Assembly (NCBI GenBank): GCA_037045045.1
Contig: JBAOHL010000005.1
Coordinates: forward strand, 682,001-746,000
Origin: Phosphoribacter sp037045045
GTDB taxonomy: Bacteria > Actinomycetota > Actinomycetes > Actinomycetales > Dermatophilaceae
Direction: 5' to 3'
DNA length: 64,000 bases
The position numbers and the translations under genes are program-made. Positions 8,391-17,928 of this stretch are shown piece after piece (the first letter of the stretch is position 1; the number at the start of each line of letters is the position of its first letter). Under the pieces are notes generated by a model that had not been told where the DNA came from, made no database searches, and was given only the letters and a program-made list of their open reading frames with translations.

Positions 8391-9669
8391 TCAGCGTCTG
8401 GTACGACGACCCGGAAGGATCGACAGCGACCGGGAGACCACGCCGGGACGGGTGGCGAGGATCTCGGCGGCGCCGGGTTCGCGCCGGGCGAAGGACACGA
8501 GGATGCCCATGGCGATCATGGTCGTGACCAGGGCGGACCCGCCCGCGGAGACCATGGGAAGCGGGAGGCCGATAACCGGTAAAAGACCGATGACGGCCCC
8601 GATGTTGATCATCGCCTGCAGCAGGATCCACGCCATGATCCCGGCGGTGGCAATCTGCACGAACGAGTCGCGCGACCGCGACACGATCCGCAGGCACGCT
8701 CCGGAGATCATCGCGAAGAGCAGGAGCAGGGTGAGGGTGCCGGGCAGGCCGAGCTCCTCCCCGACGATGGCGAAGATGAAGTCGTTGTGCGCCGCGGCGA
8801 GCCACGACCACTTCTCCTTACTGGCCCCGAGGCCCACCCCCCACCACCCGCCGTCGGCCAACGCGTAGAGGCCGTGGACGGACTGCCCGCACACCCCGTT
8901 CGGGTCCGTACATGACCCGCTGAGCCAGTTGGTGATGCGATCGACTCGGTTGGCGTTGGTGAGCACGAGCACGGTGACGCCTGCGGCGGCGACCAGCCCG
9001 GCCCCGACGAAGAAGCGCGCCGGCACTCCCGCGGCATACAGGACCGCCCCGACGATGCCGACGAGGATGAGCGCCGTGCCGAGGTCCTTGCCGTAGAGGA
9101 CCAGGCCCAGGGTGACCAGCGCGACCGGGGCGACGAAGGGCACCGCGATCTGGCCGAAGGTGCGCAGCCGGGGGCCGCTTGTTGGCGAAGACGAGGGCGC
9201 CGACGAGCACGAGCCCGAGCTTGGTCATCTCGGATGGTTGCACGCTGATCGGCCCGACGCGCAGCCAGTTGCGGTTGCCGTTGACGGCGAAGCCCAATGG
9301 CGTGAACACCGCGGCCTGCAGGGCCAAGGACCCGACCATCGCCGGCAGAGCCAACCGGCGCCACCAGGTCGGGCTCAGTCGGGCGGCGACGATCGCCCCG
9401 ACCAACCCGATCGCGGCGAACCGAGCCTGGTTGAGGAACACCGCGAACGAGGAGCCGTCGTCGGTGTACGAGGTGACCATCGACGCGGACAGGACCATGA
9501 CCAGACCGAGAACCACGAGTGTCGAGGTGGCCGCGAGCAGGACGTAGTAGGAGGTCACCGGCGAGTCGAGCCGTCGGGTCAACCGATCGGCGACGGTCCG
9601 GGCCGTGGAGAGCGCACCCGAGGCCCGAGGCAGGGCACGACCGCGAGGTCGGCCGGTCGCGCTGGTCAC
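8391..9669 (-). CDS. ftsW: FtsW lipid II polymerase, frameshifted as given
   Basis: SEDS-family peptidoglycan glycosyltransferase partnered with FtsI, about 425 residues once repaired. The N-terminal part starts at GTG 9669, overlapping the murD stop (GTGA). It has membrane segments and the NGNRNWLRVGPISVQPSE motif. The frame breaks in a run of five G at 9170-9174. The C-terminal half continues in another frame (FVAPVALVTLGLVLYGKDLGTALI and on). Removing one G restores KRPRLRTFGQIAVPFVAP. The gene is essential in relatives and both halves are well conserved, so a sequencing or assembly indel is likelier than a real lesion. Confidence 0.88.
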
Positions 9670-11187
9670 GAGCTCTCGCCGTCGGCCAGCCGCCGCACCG
9701 CGGCTTCGAACGCCTCGCCGCGGGCGCCATAGCTGCTGAACATGTCCAGCGAGGCCGCCGCAGGAGCCAGCAGAACGACGTCGCCGGGCGCGGCCAAGGC
9801 CGCCGCGCGTTGGACGACGAGGTCCATGATGTCGATTCCCGCGGTCGGCATGCCCCCAGTGTCGGTCGCGGCGATGTCGACGACGGGGACATCGGGGGCG
9901 TGTCGGGCCAGCGCGTCGGCGATGAGCGCCCGGTCCACCCCCAGCAGCACGACGCCACGGAGCTTGCCGGCGACCGTCTCCACGAGTGGCTCGATGTCGG
10001 CCCCCTTGAGCTGGCCACCGGCCACCCAGACAACCGAGTCGTATGCCGCGAGCGCCGCCTGCGCGGCGTGCGGGTTGGTCGCCTTGGAGTCGTTGACGTA
10101 GCGGACCCCGTCGACGGTGGCCACCTCGGCAATCCGGTGCGGGTCGGGCCGGAAGGCCCGCAGGCCCTCGCGCACCGAGATCGGGCCGACGCCGTACGCC
10201 CGCGCTAGCGCCGCGGCCGCCAACGCGTTGGCGACGTAGTGGGGGGCGACCGAGGGGGCCTGGCCCCGCAGGTCCGCGAGGGTCGCGAGCTCGGCCGCGG
10301 AGTGCTGGCGCTGCTCGACGAACGCCCGGTCGGCCAAGACGTCGTCGACGAGTCCCAACATCGACGGGGCCGGCACGCCGAGGGTGAATCCGATCGCCCG
10401 GCACCCCTCGATGACCTCGGCGTCGATGACGAGTTGCTCGGTGAGCGGGTCCTCGACGTTGTAGACGCACGCCACGTGGGTGTTCGCGTAGACCCGGCCC
10501 TTGTCGAGCAGGTACTGCTCGAACGAGCCGTGCCAGTCGATGTGGTCGGCGGCGACGTTGAGGCAGGCCGAGGCCACCGGTGACACCGACCGCTGCCAAT
10601 GCAGTTGGAAGCTCGACAGCTCGACGGCGAGCACGTCGTAGGGGTCGGGGTGCAGCACCGCCTCGAGCAGCGGCGTGCCGACGTTGCCCGGCGCTGGTGG
10701 CCCGCAGGCCGCTGGCTCGCAGGATCGCGGCGAGCATGTTCACCGTCGTCGTCTTGCCGTTGGTTCCGGTCACGGTGAGCCACGGGGCAGCGCCGGCCTG
10801 GGGACGCATCCGCCAGGCGAGTTCCACCTCCCCCCACACCGGTATGCCGCGGGCGGCCGCCTCGGCGAGCAACGGTTGGGTCGGTGCCCAACCGGGTGAG
10901 GTGACCACGAGATCCACGTGCCGAGACGGCATACCGGTCGTGTGCGCCGGCCCGAGGAGCACGTCGACGCCGAGGATGTCGAGGATGTGGGCTCGCTCGT
11001 CGACCAGCCCACTCTGACCCGCGGGTTTGGCGTCCACGACGCTGACCCGAGCGCCGCGTTCGGTGAGGGCGTCGGCGGCGGCGAACCCGCTGATGCCCAG
11101 GCCGGCGACGAGGACGTCCAGGCCGGCCCAGTCAGCGTCGCGGTGGGTCAGGCCGGCGCGCGGTTCGTAGGGGTCGAGGTCGCTCAT
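9666..11187 (-). CDS. murD: MurD, D-glutamate ligase, frameshifted as given
   Basis: UDP-MurNAc-L-Ala:D-Glu ligase, about 506 residues once repaired. It starts at ATG 11187, overlapping the mraY stop (ATGA). The N-terminal half has VAGLGISGFAAADAL and the P-loop TVTGTNGKTTTVNML. The frame breaks at 10687-10689 (CCC on the plus strand): dropping one base gives the expected AGNVGTPLLEAVLHPDPY. The C-terminal part then reads normally through ELSSFQL, NDSKATNPHAA and LAPAAASLDMF to the stop at 9666. As with ftsW, a single homopolymer indel is the simplest explanation. Confidence 0.88.
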
Positions 11188-12266
11188 GTCGCGCCCACGA
11201 CCCACTCGGCATAGAACACCCCGAGGCCGAGGGCGACGAACAGCCCAGCGACGATCCAGAACCTCACGACGACGGTGATCTGCTCCCACCCGAGCATCTC
11301 GAAGTGGTGGTGCAAGGGGGCCATCCGGAAGACCCGCCGCCGCGTCGTCTTGAAGAACCCGACCTGGATCATCACCGACAGGACCTCGATGACGAACAGG
11401 CCGGCAAGGATGACCGAGAGCAGCTCGGTCTTCGTCATGATCGCCAACCCGGCGATGGCGCCGCCCAGGCCAAGCGACCCGGTGTCGCCCATGAAGATCT
11501 TCGCGGGCGAGGCGTTCCACCAGAGGAACCCGAAGCAGGCCCCCATGGCGGCGGCGGCAATGATCGCCAGGTCGATGCTGTCGCGGACCTCGTAACACTT
11601 CAGGCCCGGGTTGCTCTGGCAGTTCTGGTTCGAGGTCCAGATCCCGATGAGCACGTAGGCGCCGAAGATCATCGTCGAGGCCCCGGTCGCCAGGCCGTCG
11701 AGCCCGTCGGTGAGGTTGGCCCCGTTGGACATCCCGGCGATGATGACGTTCGCCCAGATGACGAAGAGGATGAGGCCGACCACCGTTCCGGCGAAGGCGA
11801 GGTTGATCGGGGTATCGCGGACGAAGGACACCGCCGTGGAGGCGGGCTTGCGGAACCGGTCGTTCTCGAATCCGAGCGCCGCGACGGCGAACAGCACCCC
11901 GACGAGGCCTTGGCCGGCGAGCTTCTGCTTGCTGCGCAGCCCGAGGCTGCGTTGCCGCGAGATCTTGATGTAGTCGTCGAGGAAGCCGACGAAGGCCAAC
12001 CCGGCCATGAGGAAGAGCACGAGCAGGCCGCTGGCCGTCGGCGAGGCGAGCAGCAGTAGGTGCGCGACGGCATACGCGGCGAGGGTGGCCCCGACGATGA
12101 CAGTGCCCCCCATCGTCGGGGTGCCGCGCTTGGTGTGGTGCGAGGTCGGGCCGTCGTCGCGAATGAACTGTCCGTACTGGCGCCGGACGAGGAAGCGGAT
12201 GAACAGCGGCGTCAGCAGCAGAGCAAGAACGAGGGACGTCGCGGCGGCGACGAGCACACCCTTCAC
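11184..12266 (-). CDS. mraY: MraY, phospho-MurNAc-pentapeptide translocase
   Basis: Polytopic membrane enzyme that makes lipid I from UDP-MurNAc-pentapeptide and undecaprenyl phosphate. The chosen GTG at 12266 (MKGVLVAAATSL) overlaps the murF stop as GTGA and gives 360 residues, the usual family length. Visible motifs are KRGTPTMGG, DDYIK (catalytic Asp pair), NLTDGLDGLATG, the FMGDTGSLGLGG loop and the histidine segment PLHHHFEMLGW. About ten membrane helices are apparent. Confidence 0.97.
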   Translation of the reverse strand: MKGVLVAAATSLVLALLLTPLFIRFLVRRQYGQFIRDDGPTSHHTKRGTPTMGGTVIVGATLAAYAVAHLLLLASPTASGLLVLFLMAGLAFVGFLDDYIKISRQRSLGLRSKQKLAGQGLVGVLFAVAALGFENDRFRKPASTAVSFVRDTPINLAFAGTVVGLILFVIWANVIIAGMSNGANLTDGLDGLATGASTMIFGAYVLIGIWTSNQNCQSNPGLKCYEVRDSIDLAIIAAAAMGACFGFLWWNASPAKIFMGDTGSLGLGGAIAGLAIMTKTELLSVILAGLFVIEVLSVMIQVGFFKTTRRRVFRMAPLHHHFEMLGWEQITVVVRFWIVAGLFVALGLGVFYAEWVVGAT

Positions 12267-13684
12267 GACGCTCCCTCCGGCGCGGCGACCCGCTCTGCGA
12301 GCCACCGTAGCCCGGCGTCCCGGCTGGACTTGAACAACACGACGTCACCGGGTCGCAGTTGTTCGCCCAGCAGGTCGTATGCCGCGTCCGCGTCGGCCAC
12401 GTGGCTCACCTCGGGCCGGGCGAGACCGGCCGCCCGCGACTCGGTCGCGCCGTCGGCGACGGGCGCGGCGCCCGCACCGACCGCGACGACGACGTCGGTG
12501 CCGAGGGTCGTGGCCAGCCGCCCGACCCCCCGGTGTGCCGGCACTGCCTCGTCGCCGAGCTCGAGCATCTCGCCGAGCACGGCCCAGGTCCGCCGCTGCG
12601 GTCCTTGCTCCGGATGGCCCATCGCGGCAAGGGCGGCCAATGCCGCGGCCATCGAGTCGGGGTTGGCGTTGTAGGCGTCGTTGACGACGGTGACCCCATC
12701 GGGGCGCTCGGTGACCTCCATCCGCCACCGGCTCACCGCCGTGGCCTGCGCCAGGGAGTCGGCGACGGTGTCCAGCGGCAGGCCGCATTCGAGGGCGACG
12801 GCGACGACGGCCAGGGCGTTTCCGACGTGGTGGCGGCCGTGCAGTGCCAGGGCCACCGCCGCATCGCCGGCCGGGGTGCGCACTCGGAACCGCGGCCGGC
12901 CGTTGGCGTCGAGGCGAATCTCCTCGGCGCGCACTTGAGCCTCGGCGGCCTGGCCCACGAGGACGACCCGACCCCGGGCGTGCCCGGCCATCTGCGACAC
13001 GAGGGGGTCGTCGGCGTTGAGCACGGCGACGCCGTCTGCCGGCAATGCCTCGACCAACTCGCGTTTGGCCAGGGCGATCGTTTCGCGGCTGCCAAACTGC
13101 CCGACGTGGGCGGTGCCGACGTTGAGGACCACGGCGATTCGTGGGGGCGCGATCTCGGTGAGGTAGGCGAGGTGGCCGATGCCGCGCGAACCCATCTCGG
13201 CGACGAGGAACCGGGTAGCCGGGGTGATGCGGCATACCGTCAAAGGGACGCCGATCTCGCCGTTGAGGGAGTTGACCGGGGCGATCGTCTCGGCGGCCCG
13301 GCCGAGCACCTGGGCGAGCAGGTCCTTGGTGCTCGTCTTGCCGGAGGAGCCGGTGACCGCGACGACGGTGACGCCGGGGGCGCGATCGAGCACGGCCCGG
13401 GCCACCCGGCCGAAGGCGGTCTGGACGTCCTGGACGACGACGCAGGGCAGGTCCGGGACCGGCCGACCGGTGAGCGCGGCGACGGCACCCGCCTGGGCGG
13501 CCGCGCCGACGAAACGGTGGCCGTCGGCGTGTTCGCCGACCCTCGCGACGTACAGGCCGCCAGGGCCGGCCTCGCGGGAGTCGGTGACGACCGGACCGTC
13601 GACGAGGACCTCACCCGCGCCGGGGTCCGGGTGCACCTGCCCGCCCGTGACGCCGGCGACCTCGGCGAGCGTCATGGGGATCAT
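12263..13684 (-). CDS. murF: MurF, D-Ala-D-Ala ligase of UDP-MurNAc-tripeptide
   Basis: The last cytoplasmic Mur ligase, adding D-Ala-D-Ala. Starting at ATG 13684 (MIPMTLAEVAGVTGG) gives 473 residues. This codon overlaps the murE stop (ATGA), and homologues begin here, so the longer open frame to 14107 is not used. It has the N-terminal VVTDSREAGPGGLYV segment, the P-loop VTGSSGKTSTKDLL, AEMGSRGIGHLAYL, and NDAYNANPDSMAAAL of the C-terminal domain. Confidence 0.96.
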   Translation of the reverse strand: MIPMTLAEVAGVTGGQVHPDPGAGEVLVDGPVVTDSREAGPGGLYVARVGEHADGHRFVGAAAQAGAVAALTGRPVPDLPCVVVQDVQTAFGRVARAVLDRAPGVTVVAVTGSSGKTSTKDLLAQVLGRAAETIAPVNSLNGEIGVPLTVCRITPATRFLVAEMGSRGIGHLAYLTEIAPPRIAVVLNVGTAHVGQFGSRETIALAKRELVEALPADGVAVLNADDPLVSQMAGHARGRVVLVGQAAEAQVRAEEIRLDANGRPRFRVRTPAGDAAVALALHGRHHVGNALAVVAVALECGLPLDTVADSLAQATAVSRWRMEVTERPDGVTVVNDAYNANPDSMAAALAALAAMGHPEQGPQRRTWAVLGEMLELGDEAVPAHRGVGRLATTLGTDVVVAVGAGAAPVADGATESRAAGLARPEVSHVADADAAYDLLGEQLRPGDVVLFKSSRDAGLRWLAERVAAPEGAS

Positions 13685-15342
13685 CGATCGGCCTCGGGGG
13701 CATAGGGCTGCCCGCGCAGCGCGGCAGCCAGGGCGTCGCGATCGTCGAAGGGATGGACGACACCGGCGATCTCCTGCCCGGTCTCGTGGCCCTTGCCGAG
13801 GACGACGACGGTGTTGTCGGTCGGGCGGCCCTGCTCGCGGGCCAGGCGCACCGCCTCGGCGATGTCCGCGGCACGTCCGGCCTGCGACGAGCGCCGCGTG
13901 GACGATGCCGGTAGGGCGCGCTGACTCAAGTCCGGGCTTTCCCCGGGGTCCGGCCGCTCGCCGGAGCCCGGCCGCTCGCCGGAGCCCGGCCGCTCGCCGG
14001 AGCCCGAAGGTGGGCTCTGCTGCGCCCCCGCGAGCACCTCCGCGCGGATCGCCGCCGGGTCCTCCGAGCGTGGATTGTCGTCGGTCACGATGAGGTCGTC
14101 GGCCCACCGAGCCGCAGCGGCCCCCATCGCCCGTCGCTTGCCGCGGTCCCGATCGCCGCCGGCTCCCAGGACGACGACGAGCCGCCCGGGCGTGCTCGGC
14201 CGCAGCGCCGCCAAGGCGGCGTCGACCGCCTCGGGAGTGTGCGCGTAGTCAACGATGCAGCGGGGGTCCGCCGAGCTGCCAGGCACGACCTCCATCCGCC
14301 CGGGGACGACCGGCTCGGCCGCCATGGCCCGCTCGACGTCGGTGACGGCATACCCGCTCTCGAGCAACGCCAGAGCCGCCATCGCGGTGTTGACCACGTT
14401 GAAGGCTCCCGGCAGGTGGCAATGCAGGCGCACCTGGCCGGCCGGTCCGACCAGAGTCGTCGTGGCGCCGGCGCCGGTCGTGAGAGTCCAGTCGGCGCCG
14501 GTCTGCGTCGCGAGCGTCGTTACCGGGATCGCAGAACGGTCGGCGAGCGCACGTCCCCATCGGTCGTCGATACACACGATGCCGCGGTGAGCCCGCTTCG
14601 GGGTGAACAGCTCCGCCTTGGCGTCGAAGTACCCGGCCATGTCGCCGTGGTAGTCGAGGTGGTCCTGGGAGAGGTTGGTGAACAGCGCGAGGTCGTAGAC
14701 CACGCCGTCGACCCGGTGCTGGGCCAGGGCATGGCTGGACACCTCCATGACGACCGCGTCCGTGCCCTGTTCGACCATCACCGCGAGGATGGCGTGCAGA
14801 TCGGTGGTCTCGGGCGTGGTCCGAGCCGAGGCGAGCCGCTCCTGCCCGATCCGCGTCTCGACGGTGCCGATGAGCCCGGTCCGGGCACCGAGCGCGCGAA
14901 GTGCCGATTCGAGCAGGTATGCCGTCGTCGTCTTGCCGTTGGTGCCGGTGATGCCGTACATCCGCAGCCGGGTCGCCGGCTGGGCGTAGATCTCGGCGGC
15001 CAGGCTCCCGAGGACGGCCCGAGGGCTCTCGACGACGAGGATCGGGACGGCCGTTCCACCTGGCTCCACGAGGTGGCCGACGACCTCGGCGCCGGCGGGG
15101 TCGGTGAGCACGGCGGTCGCGCCCCGGGCGATGGCGGTCTCGGCGAAGCGGGCCCCGTGGACGTGGTGGCCCGGCAGGGCGGCATACAGGTCCCCGGCGC
15201 GCACGGTGCGCGAGTCGAGCGTCACCCCGGTGACGGCTCGCCCTACGACATCGGCATTCGGCGGCCGGACGGCCGCGCCGGCTCGCTCGACCACGGCGGC
15301 GAGGGCGGTCTCGCGCAACCGGGACGGACGCGGGGACGACAC
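13681..15342 (-). CDS. murE: MurE, third-residue amino acid ligase
   Basis: Adds the third stem residue to UDP-MurNAc-L-Ala-D-Glu. The 553-residue protein has TLDSRTVRAGDLYAALPG, the P-loop GITGTNGKTTTAYLLE, and DDNPRSEDP. The DNPR motif is typical of meso-diaminopimelate-adding MurE, so a DAP-type wall is inferred. GTG start. Shortly after DNPR is an insertion built of GSGERP repeats (about 25 residues). The insertion lies in a surface region and should not remove catalytic residues. Confidence 0.95.
   Translation of the reverse strand: MSSPRPSRLRETALAAVVERAGAAVRPPNADVVGRAVTGVTLDSRTVRAGDLYAALPGHHVHGARFAETAIARGATAVLTDPAGAEVVGHLVEPGGTAVPILVVESPRAVLGSLAAEIYAQPATRLRMYGITGTNGKTTTAYLLESALRALGARTGLIGTVETRIGQERLASARTTPETTDLHAILAVMVEQGTDAVVMEVSSHALAQHRVDGVVYDLALFTNLSQDHLDYHGDMAGYFDAKAELFTPKRAHRGIVCIDDRWGRALADRSAIPVTTLATQTGADWTLTTGAGATTTLVGPAGQVRLHCHLPGAFNVVNTAMAALALLESGYAVTDVERAMAAEPVVPGRMEVVPGSSADPRCIVDYAHTPEAVDAALAALRPSTPGRLVVVLGAGGDRDRGKRRAMGAAAARWADDLIVTDDNPRSEDPAAIRAEVLAGAQQSPPSGSGERPGSGERPGSGERPDPGESPDLSQRALPASSTRRSSQAGRAADIAEAVRLAREQGRPTDNTVVVLGKGHETGQEIAGVVHPFDDRDALAAALRGQPYAPEADR
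13952..14005 (-). repeat. 18-bp tandem repeat (three copies) inside murE
   Basis: Three exact in-frame 18-bp copies at 13952, 13970 and 13988 encode repeated GSGERP units, followed by a degenerate copy (DPGESPD). They insert a flexible linker into the MurE C-terminal domain. Confidence 0.9.
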
Positions 15343-15352
15343 GGGGACGAGG

Positions 15353-17374
15353 TTAGCCGTTGGGCTTGCGGTCGATGATCGCCGCCGGGTTGGACGTCGC
15401 GCCCGGCGCGGTCAAGGGGATGGTCGGTCCGGGGGTGGTGCTCGGGGCGACCTTGTAGGCCTGCAGGGCGTACGCCATGACGTCCTTAAACACCGGGCCG
15501 GCCAGGCCGGCGCCGCTGGGGTTGTCGACCTGGGGTCGTTGCAGGGTCACCGCGACGACGAACTGCGGGTCCTCGGCCGGGGCGTAGCCGATGAACGACG
15601 TCGTGTACCCGCTGTACTTGCCGGCCGACTCGTCGTACCGGTTGGCCGTCCCGGTCTTGCCGGCGATCCGGTAGCCGGCAATGGCGACCTGTGGCGCGGT
15701 ACCGCCAGGGGCGACGACCTCTTCGAGCATGTCGCTGACCTGACGGGCCGTGGAGTCCGAAACCACCCGGACGCCCTGATTGCCCGCCGCCGGGACGAAC
15801 TGGCCGTCGGCCCCGGTCGTCCCCTCGACGAGGGACGGCGCGACCCGCACGCCCTTGTTGGCGATCGTCTGGTACACCCCGGCCGCCTGGAGGGCGGTGA
15901 GGGAATACCCCTGTCCGAAGAGCATCGTGTAGCGCTGCGAGCCGTTGAGTTGGGCGACCGGGGTGAGCAGGCCGGCCGACTCGCCAGGCAGCCCGAGGCC
16001 GGTCTTCGCGCCCATCCCGAAGGCCCGGTAGTAGGTATCGATCGACCTGGCCGACACCGCCTCGGTGGCGAGGATGACCCCGATGTTGCTCGACTTCGCG
16101 AGGGCGCCGGCGACGGTGAGTTCGAGGGTGTCGTGGTCGTTGTGGTCCTTGAACTGTTTGTCGGAGCGCTTGATCCGGTTCGGGACGACGAGCGGGGTCG
16201 TTGGAGTAACCGTGTTCTCCTCGATGGCCGCCGCGACGCTCATGACCTTGCCGGTGGACCCGGGTTCGTAGACGTCCTCGACCGCGTGGTTGCGCAGCCC
16301 GTCGAGGGTCCACTCCTTGGTCGCCATCGGGTCGAAGGTCGGATAGGACGCGAGCGCGCGCACCTTGCCGGTCTTGGCCTCCATGACGATGGCATAGCCG
16401 GATGCCGCGCCGACGCGGGTCACCTGGGCGGCGATGGCGTTCTCGGCATACCACTGCAGGTCGGAGTCGATGGTGGTCGTCACGTCGACGCCTGGGACCG
16501 CGGCGTGCCCGCGCTCGTCGGCCCACGGGATCGGCTTGCCGTCGCGGCTGCGTTCGTATTGGGTCTCGCCGGGGCTGCCGGCCAGTTGGCTGTTGAGTGC
16601 CGATTCCAGACCGCCGGCCGGGGCCTGGTCGAGGTTGACCGCGCCGGTTACCGGTGCGGCGGACATCCCTGCGGGGTAGCTGCGCTCAAAGGTGAGTTCG
16701 GCGTAGATCCCCGGGATGCCGAGTTTGTCGATATCCCGCCAGGCCAACGGGGTGACCTTGCGGGCGAGGATCCGGTAGGCGTTGTTGCCCATGAGGTCCG
16801 GGACGAGCGCCTCGGCCGTCGTTCCGAGCAGGGGCGCGAGCACCTGGGCGGCACCGACGACTCCGACCTTCGTGCGCTTCTCGTCGACCGTGCGGGTGTA
16901 CTCCTTGACGGCCAGCTGGTTGACGCTCACGGTGTAACGCTCGAGGCTCCTCGCGAGCACCACGCCCTTGCTGTCGATGATGCTCCCGCGCATGGCCGGG
17001 GTGGCCACCTTGCTCGTCAGTCGCTTGTTCAGCGCGGCGAGCTGGACCGGGCTCGCCTCGAAGGCTTGGACCCGCAGCATCTGGGCGGCGAAGATCGTCA
17101 GCACGAACATCGAGGCCAGGAAGATGCCGCGGACCCTACGGGCTGGGCTGCCGACGCGGATGTGCCGATGGGCACGAGGTGGTCGCGCCGGTGCGGCGCG
17201 GCGCGGGGCCGCGGCGCGGGTCGACGCAGCGCCAGCGCGCGGGGCCGCGGTGCGGGTCGACGTGGGGCGCGCCGCGGTCCGGGTCGACGCAGCGCCAGCG
17301 CGCGGGGCCGCGGTGCGGGTCGACGTGGGGCGCGCCGCGGTCCGGGTCGACGTCGGTCGCTGGTCTCGGGGCAT
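15353..17374 (-). CDS. ftsI: FtsI (PBP3), septal class B transpeptidase
   Basis: The septal peptidoglycan transpeptidase, the target of beta-lactams. From ATG 17374 it has 673 residues. An unusual Arg/Thr/Ala-rich cytoplasmic tail of about 75 residues precedes the membrane anchor (GIFLASMFVLTIFAAQML). The PBP dimerisation domain contains RGSIIDSKGVVLA. Catalytic motifs are visible: EPGSTGK (SxxK serine), KSSN (SxN) and AGKTGTA (KTG). There are no PASTA domains. The frame is open upstream to 17941, but that overlaps ftsL and is not used. Confidence 0.95.
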   Translation of the reverse strand: MPRDQRPTSTRTAARPTSTRTAAPRAGAASTRTAARPTSTRTAAPRAGAASTRAAAPRRAAPARPPRAHRHIRVGSPARRVRGIFLASMFVLTIFAAQMLRVQAFEASPVQLAALNKRLTSKVATPAMRGSIIDSKGVVLARSLERYTVSVNQLAVKEYTRTVDEKRTKVGVVGAAQVLAPLLGTTAEALVPDLMGNNAYRILARKVTPLAWRDIDKLGIPGIYAELTFERSYPAGMSAAPVTGAVNLDQAPAGGLESALNSQLAGSPGETQYERSRDGKPIPWADERGHAAVPGVDVTTTIDSDLQWYAENAIAAQVTRVGAASGYAIVMEAKTGKVRALASYPTFDPMATKEWTLDGLRNHAVEDVYEPGSTGKVMSVAAAIEENTVTPTTPLVVPNRIKRSDKQFKDHNDHDTLELTVAGALAKSSNIGVILATEAVSARSIDTYYRAFGMGAKTGLGLPGESAGLLTPVAQLNGSQRYTMLFGQGYSLTALQAAGVYQTIANKGVRVAPSLVEGTTGADGQFVPAAGNQGVRVVSDSTARQVSDMLEEVVAPGGTAPQVAIAGYRIAGKTGTANRYDESAGKYSGYTTSFIGYAPAEDPQFVVAVTLQRPQVDNPSGAGLAGPVFKDVMAYALQAYKVAPSTTPGPTIPLTAPGATSNPAAIIDRKPNG
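17216..17350 (-). repeat. 63-bp tandem repeat in the ftsI N-terminal tail
   Basis: Just over two copies of a 63-bp unit (offset 63 bp between 17221 and 17284) encode a 21-residue repeat of TSTRTAA and PRAGAAS blocks. The unit is a multiple of three, so it expands a basic cytoplasmic extension ahead of the FtsI membrane anchor. The copies are nearly identical, which suggests a recent expansion. Confidence 0.9.
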
Positions 17375-17376
17375 GG

Positions 17377-17928
17377 TCAACGTCCCGCCGTCGTCGGGGC
17401 CGGCGTCGCGGGAGCGGGAGCCACCGCGGGAGCGGGAGCGACCGCGGCAGCGGCGGCAGCGGCCGCAGCTGCGGCTGGGTCGACCGGGGCCGGAGCCGGA
17501 GCCGGTGGCGGCGGCTTGGGGGTGTCGACGAGGGCCAGGGGCTCGGCCTTGGCCGGATCCGCGACGCCGAGGATGGCGCCGTCGGAGAGGCGGACGAAGG
17601 CCATGCTCCGGCTCGGCACCATGCCCATCTCGGTGGCCTTGCGCGCAAGCGAGACGCTGTTGCTCGAGGAATCGACGGACTGGCGCAGCGCATGTGCCTG
17701 GTCGGTCAGAGCACCCGACGTCGCGGTGAGTTCGGCGACGGTGAACGAGCCTTGGGCCAGTGCGGTGTTGAGCATGAGCAGGGTGACCAGCCCGCTTGCG
17801 AGCAGCCCCATGCACACCATGGCGAACAGGCCGCTGCGAGTGCGACCGATCGCCGCGGGGACGGCGCGCAGGGTCGTGCGCCGCGCAGCCGGACGCGGCA
17901 TACGGGCTTGGACGGCGGCCTGGGTCAT
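17377..17928 (-). CDS. ftsL: FtsL-like divisome protein
   Basis: A 183-residue bitopic protein in the ftsL position between rsmH and ftsI. A basic N-terminus precedes one membrane helix at about 36-58 (FAMVCMGLLASGLVTLLML). A periplasmic region of about 60 residues follows (LTATSGALTDQAHALRQSV), then a Pro/Ala tail with an 11-Ala run. It would form FtsQBL with FtsQ and a FtsB encoded elsewhere. ATG start overlaps the rsmH stop (ATGA); ftsI starts 2 bp after its stop. Sequence similarity in this family is weak, so the call rests on topology and position. Confidence 0.8.
   Translation of the reverse strand: MTQAAVQARMPRPAARRTTLRAVPAAIGRTRSGLFAMVCMGLLASGLVTLLMLNTALAQGSFTVAELTATSGALTDQAHALRQSVDSSSNSVSLARKATEMGMVPSRSMAFVRLSDGAILGVADPAKAEPLALVDTPKPPPPAPAPAPVDPAAAAAAAAAAAVAPAPAVAPAPATPAPTTAGR

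Noticed and set aside
8818..12348. A single 1176-codon minus-strand open frame
   Set aside because: It joins an out-of-frame shadow of mraY, the MurD N-terminal half and the FtsW N-terminal half through two single-base insertions. It is not one protein.
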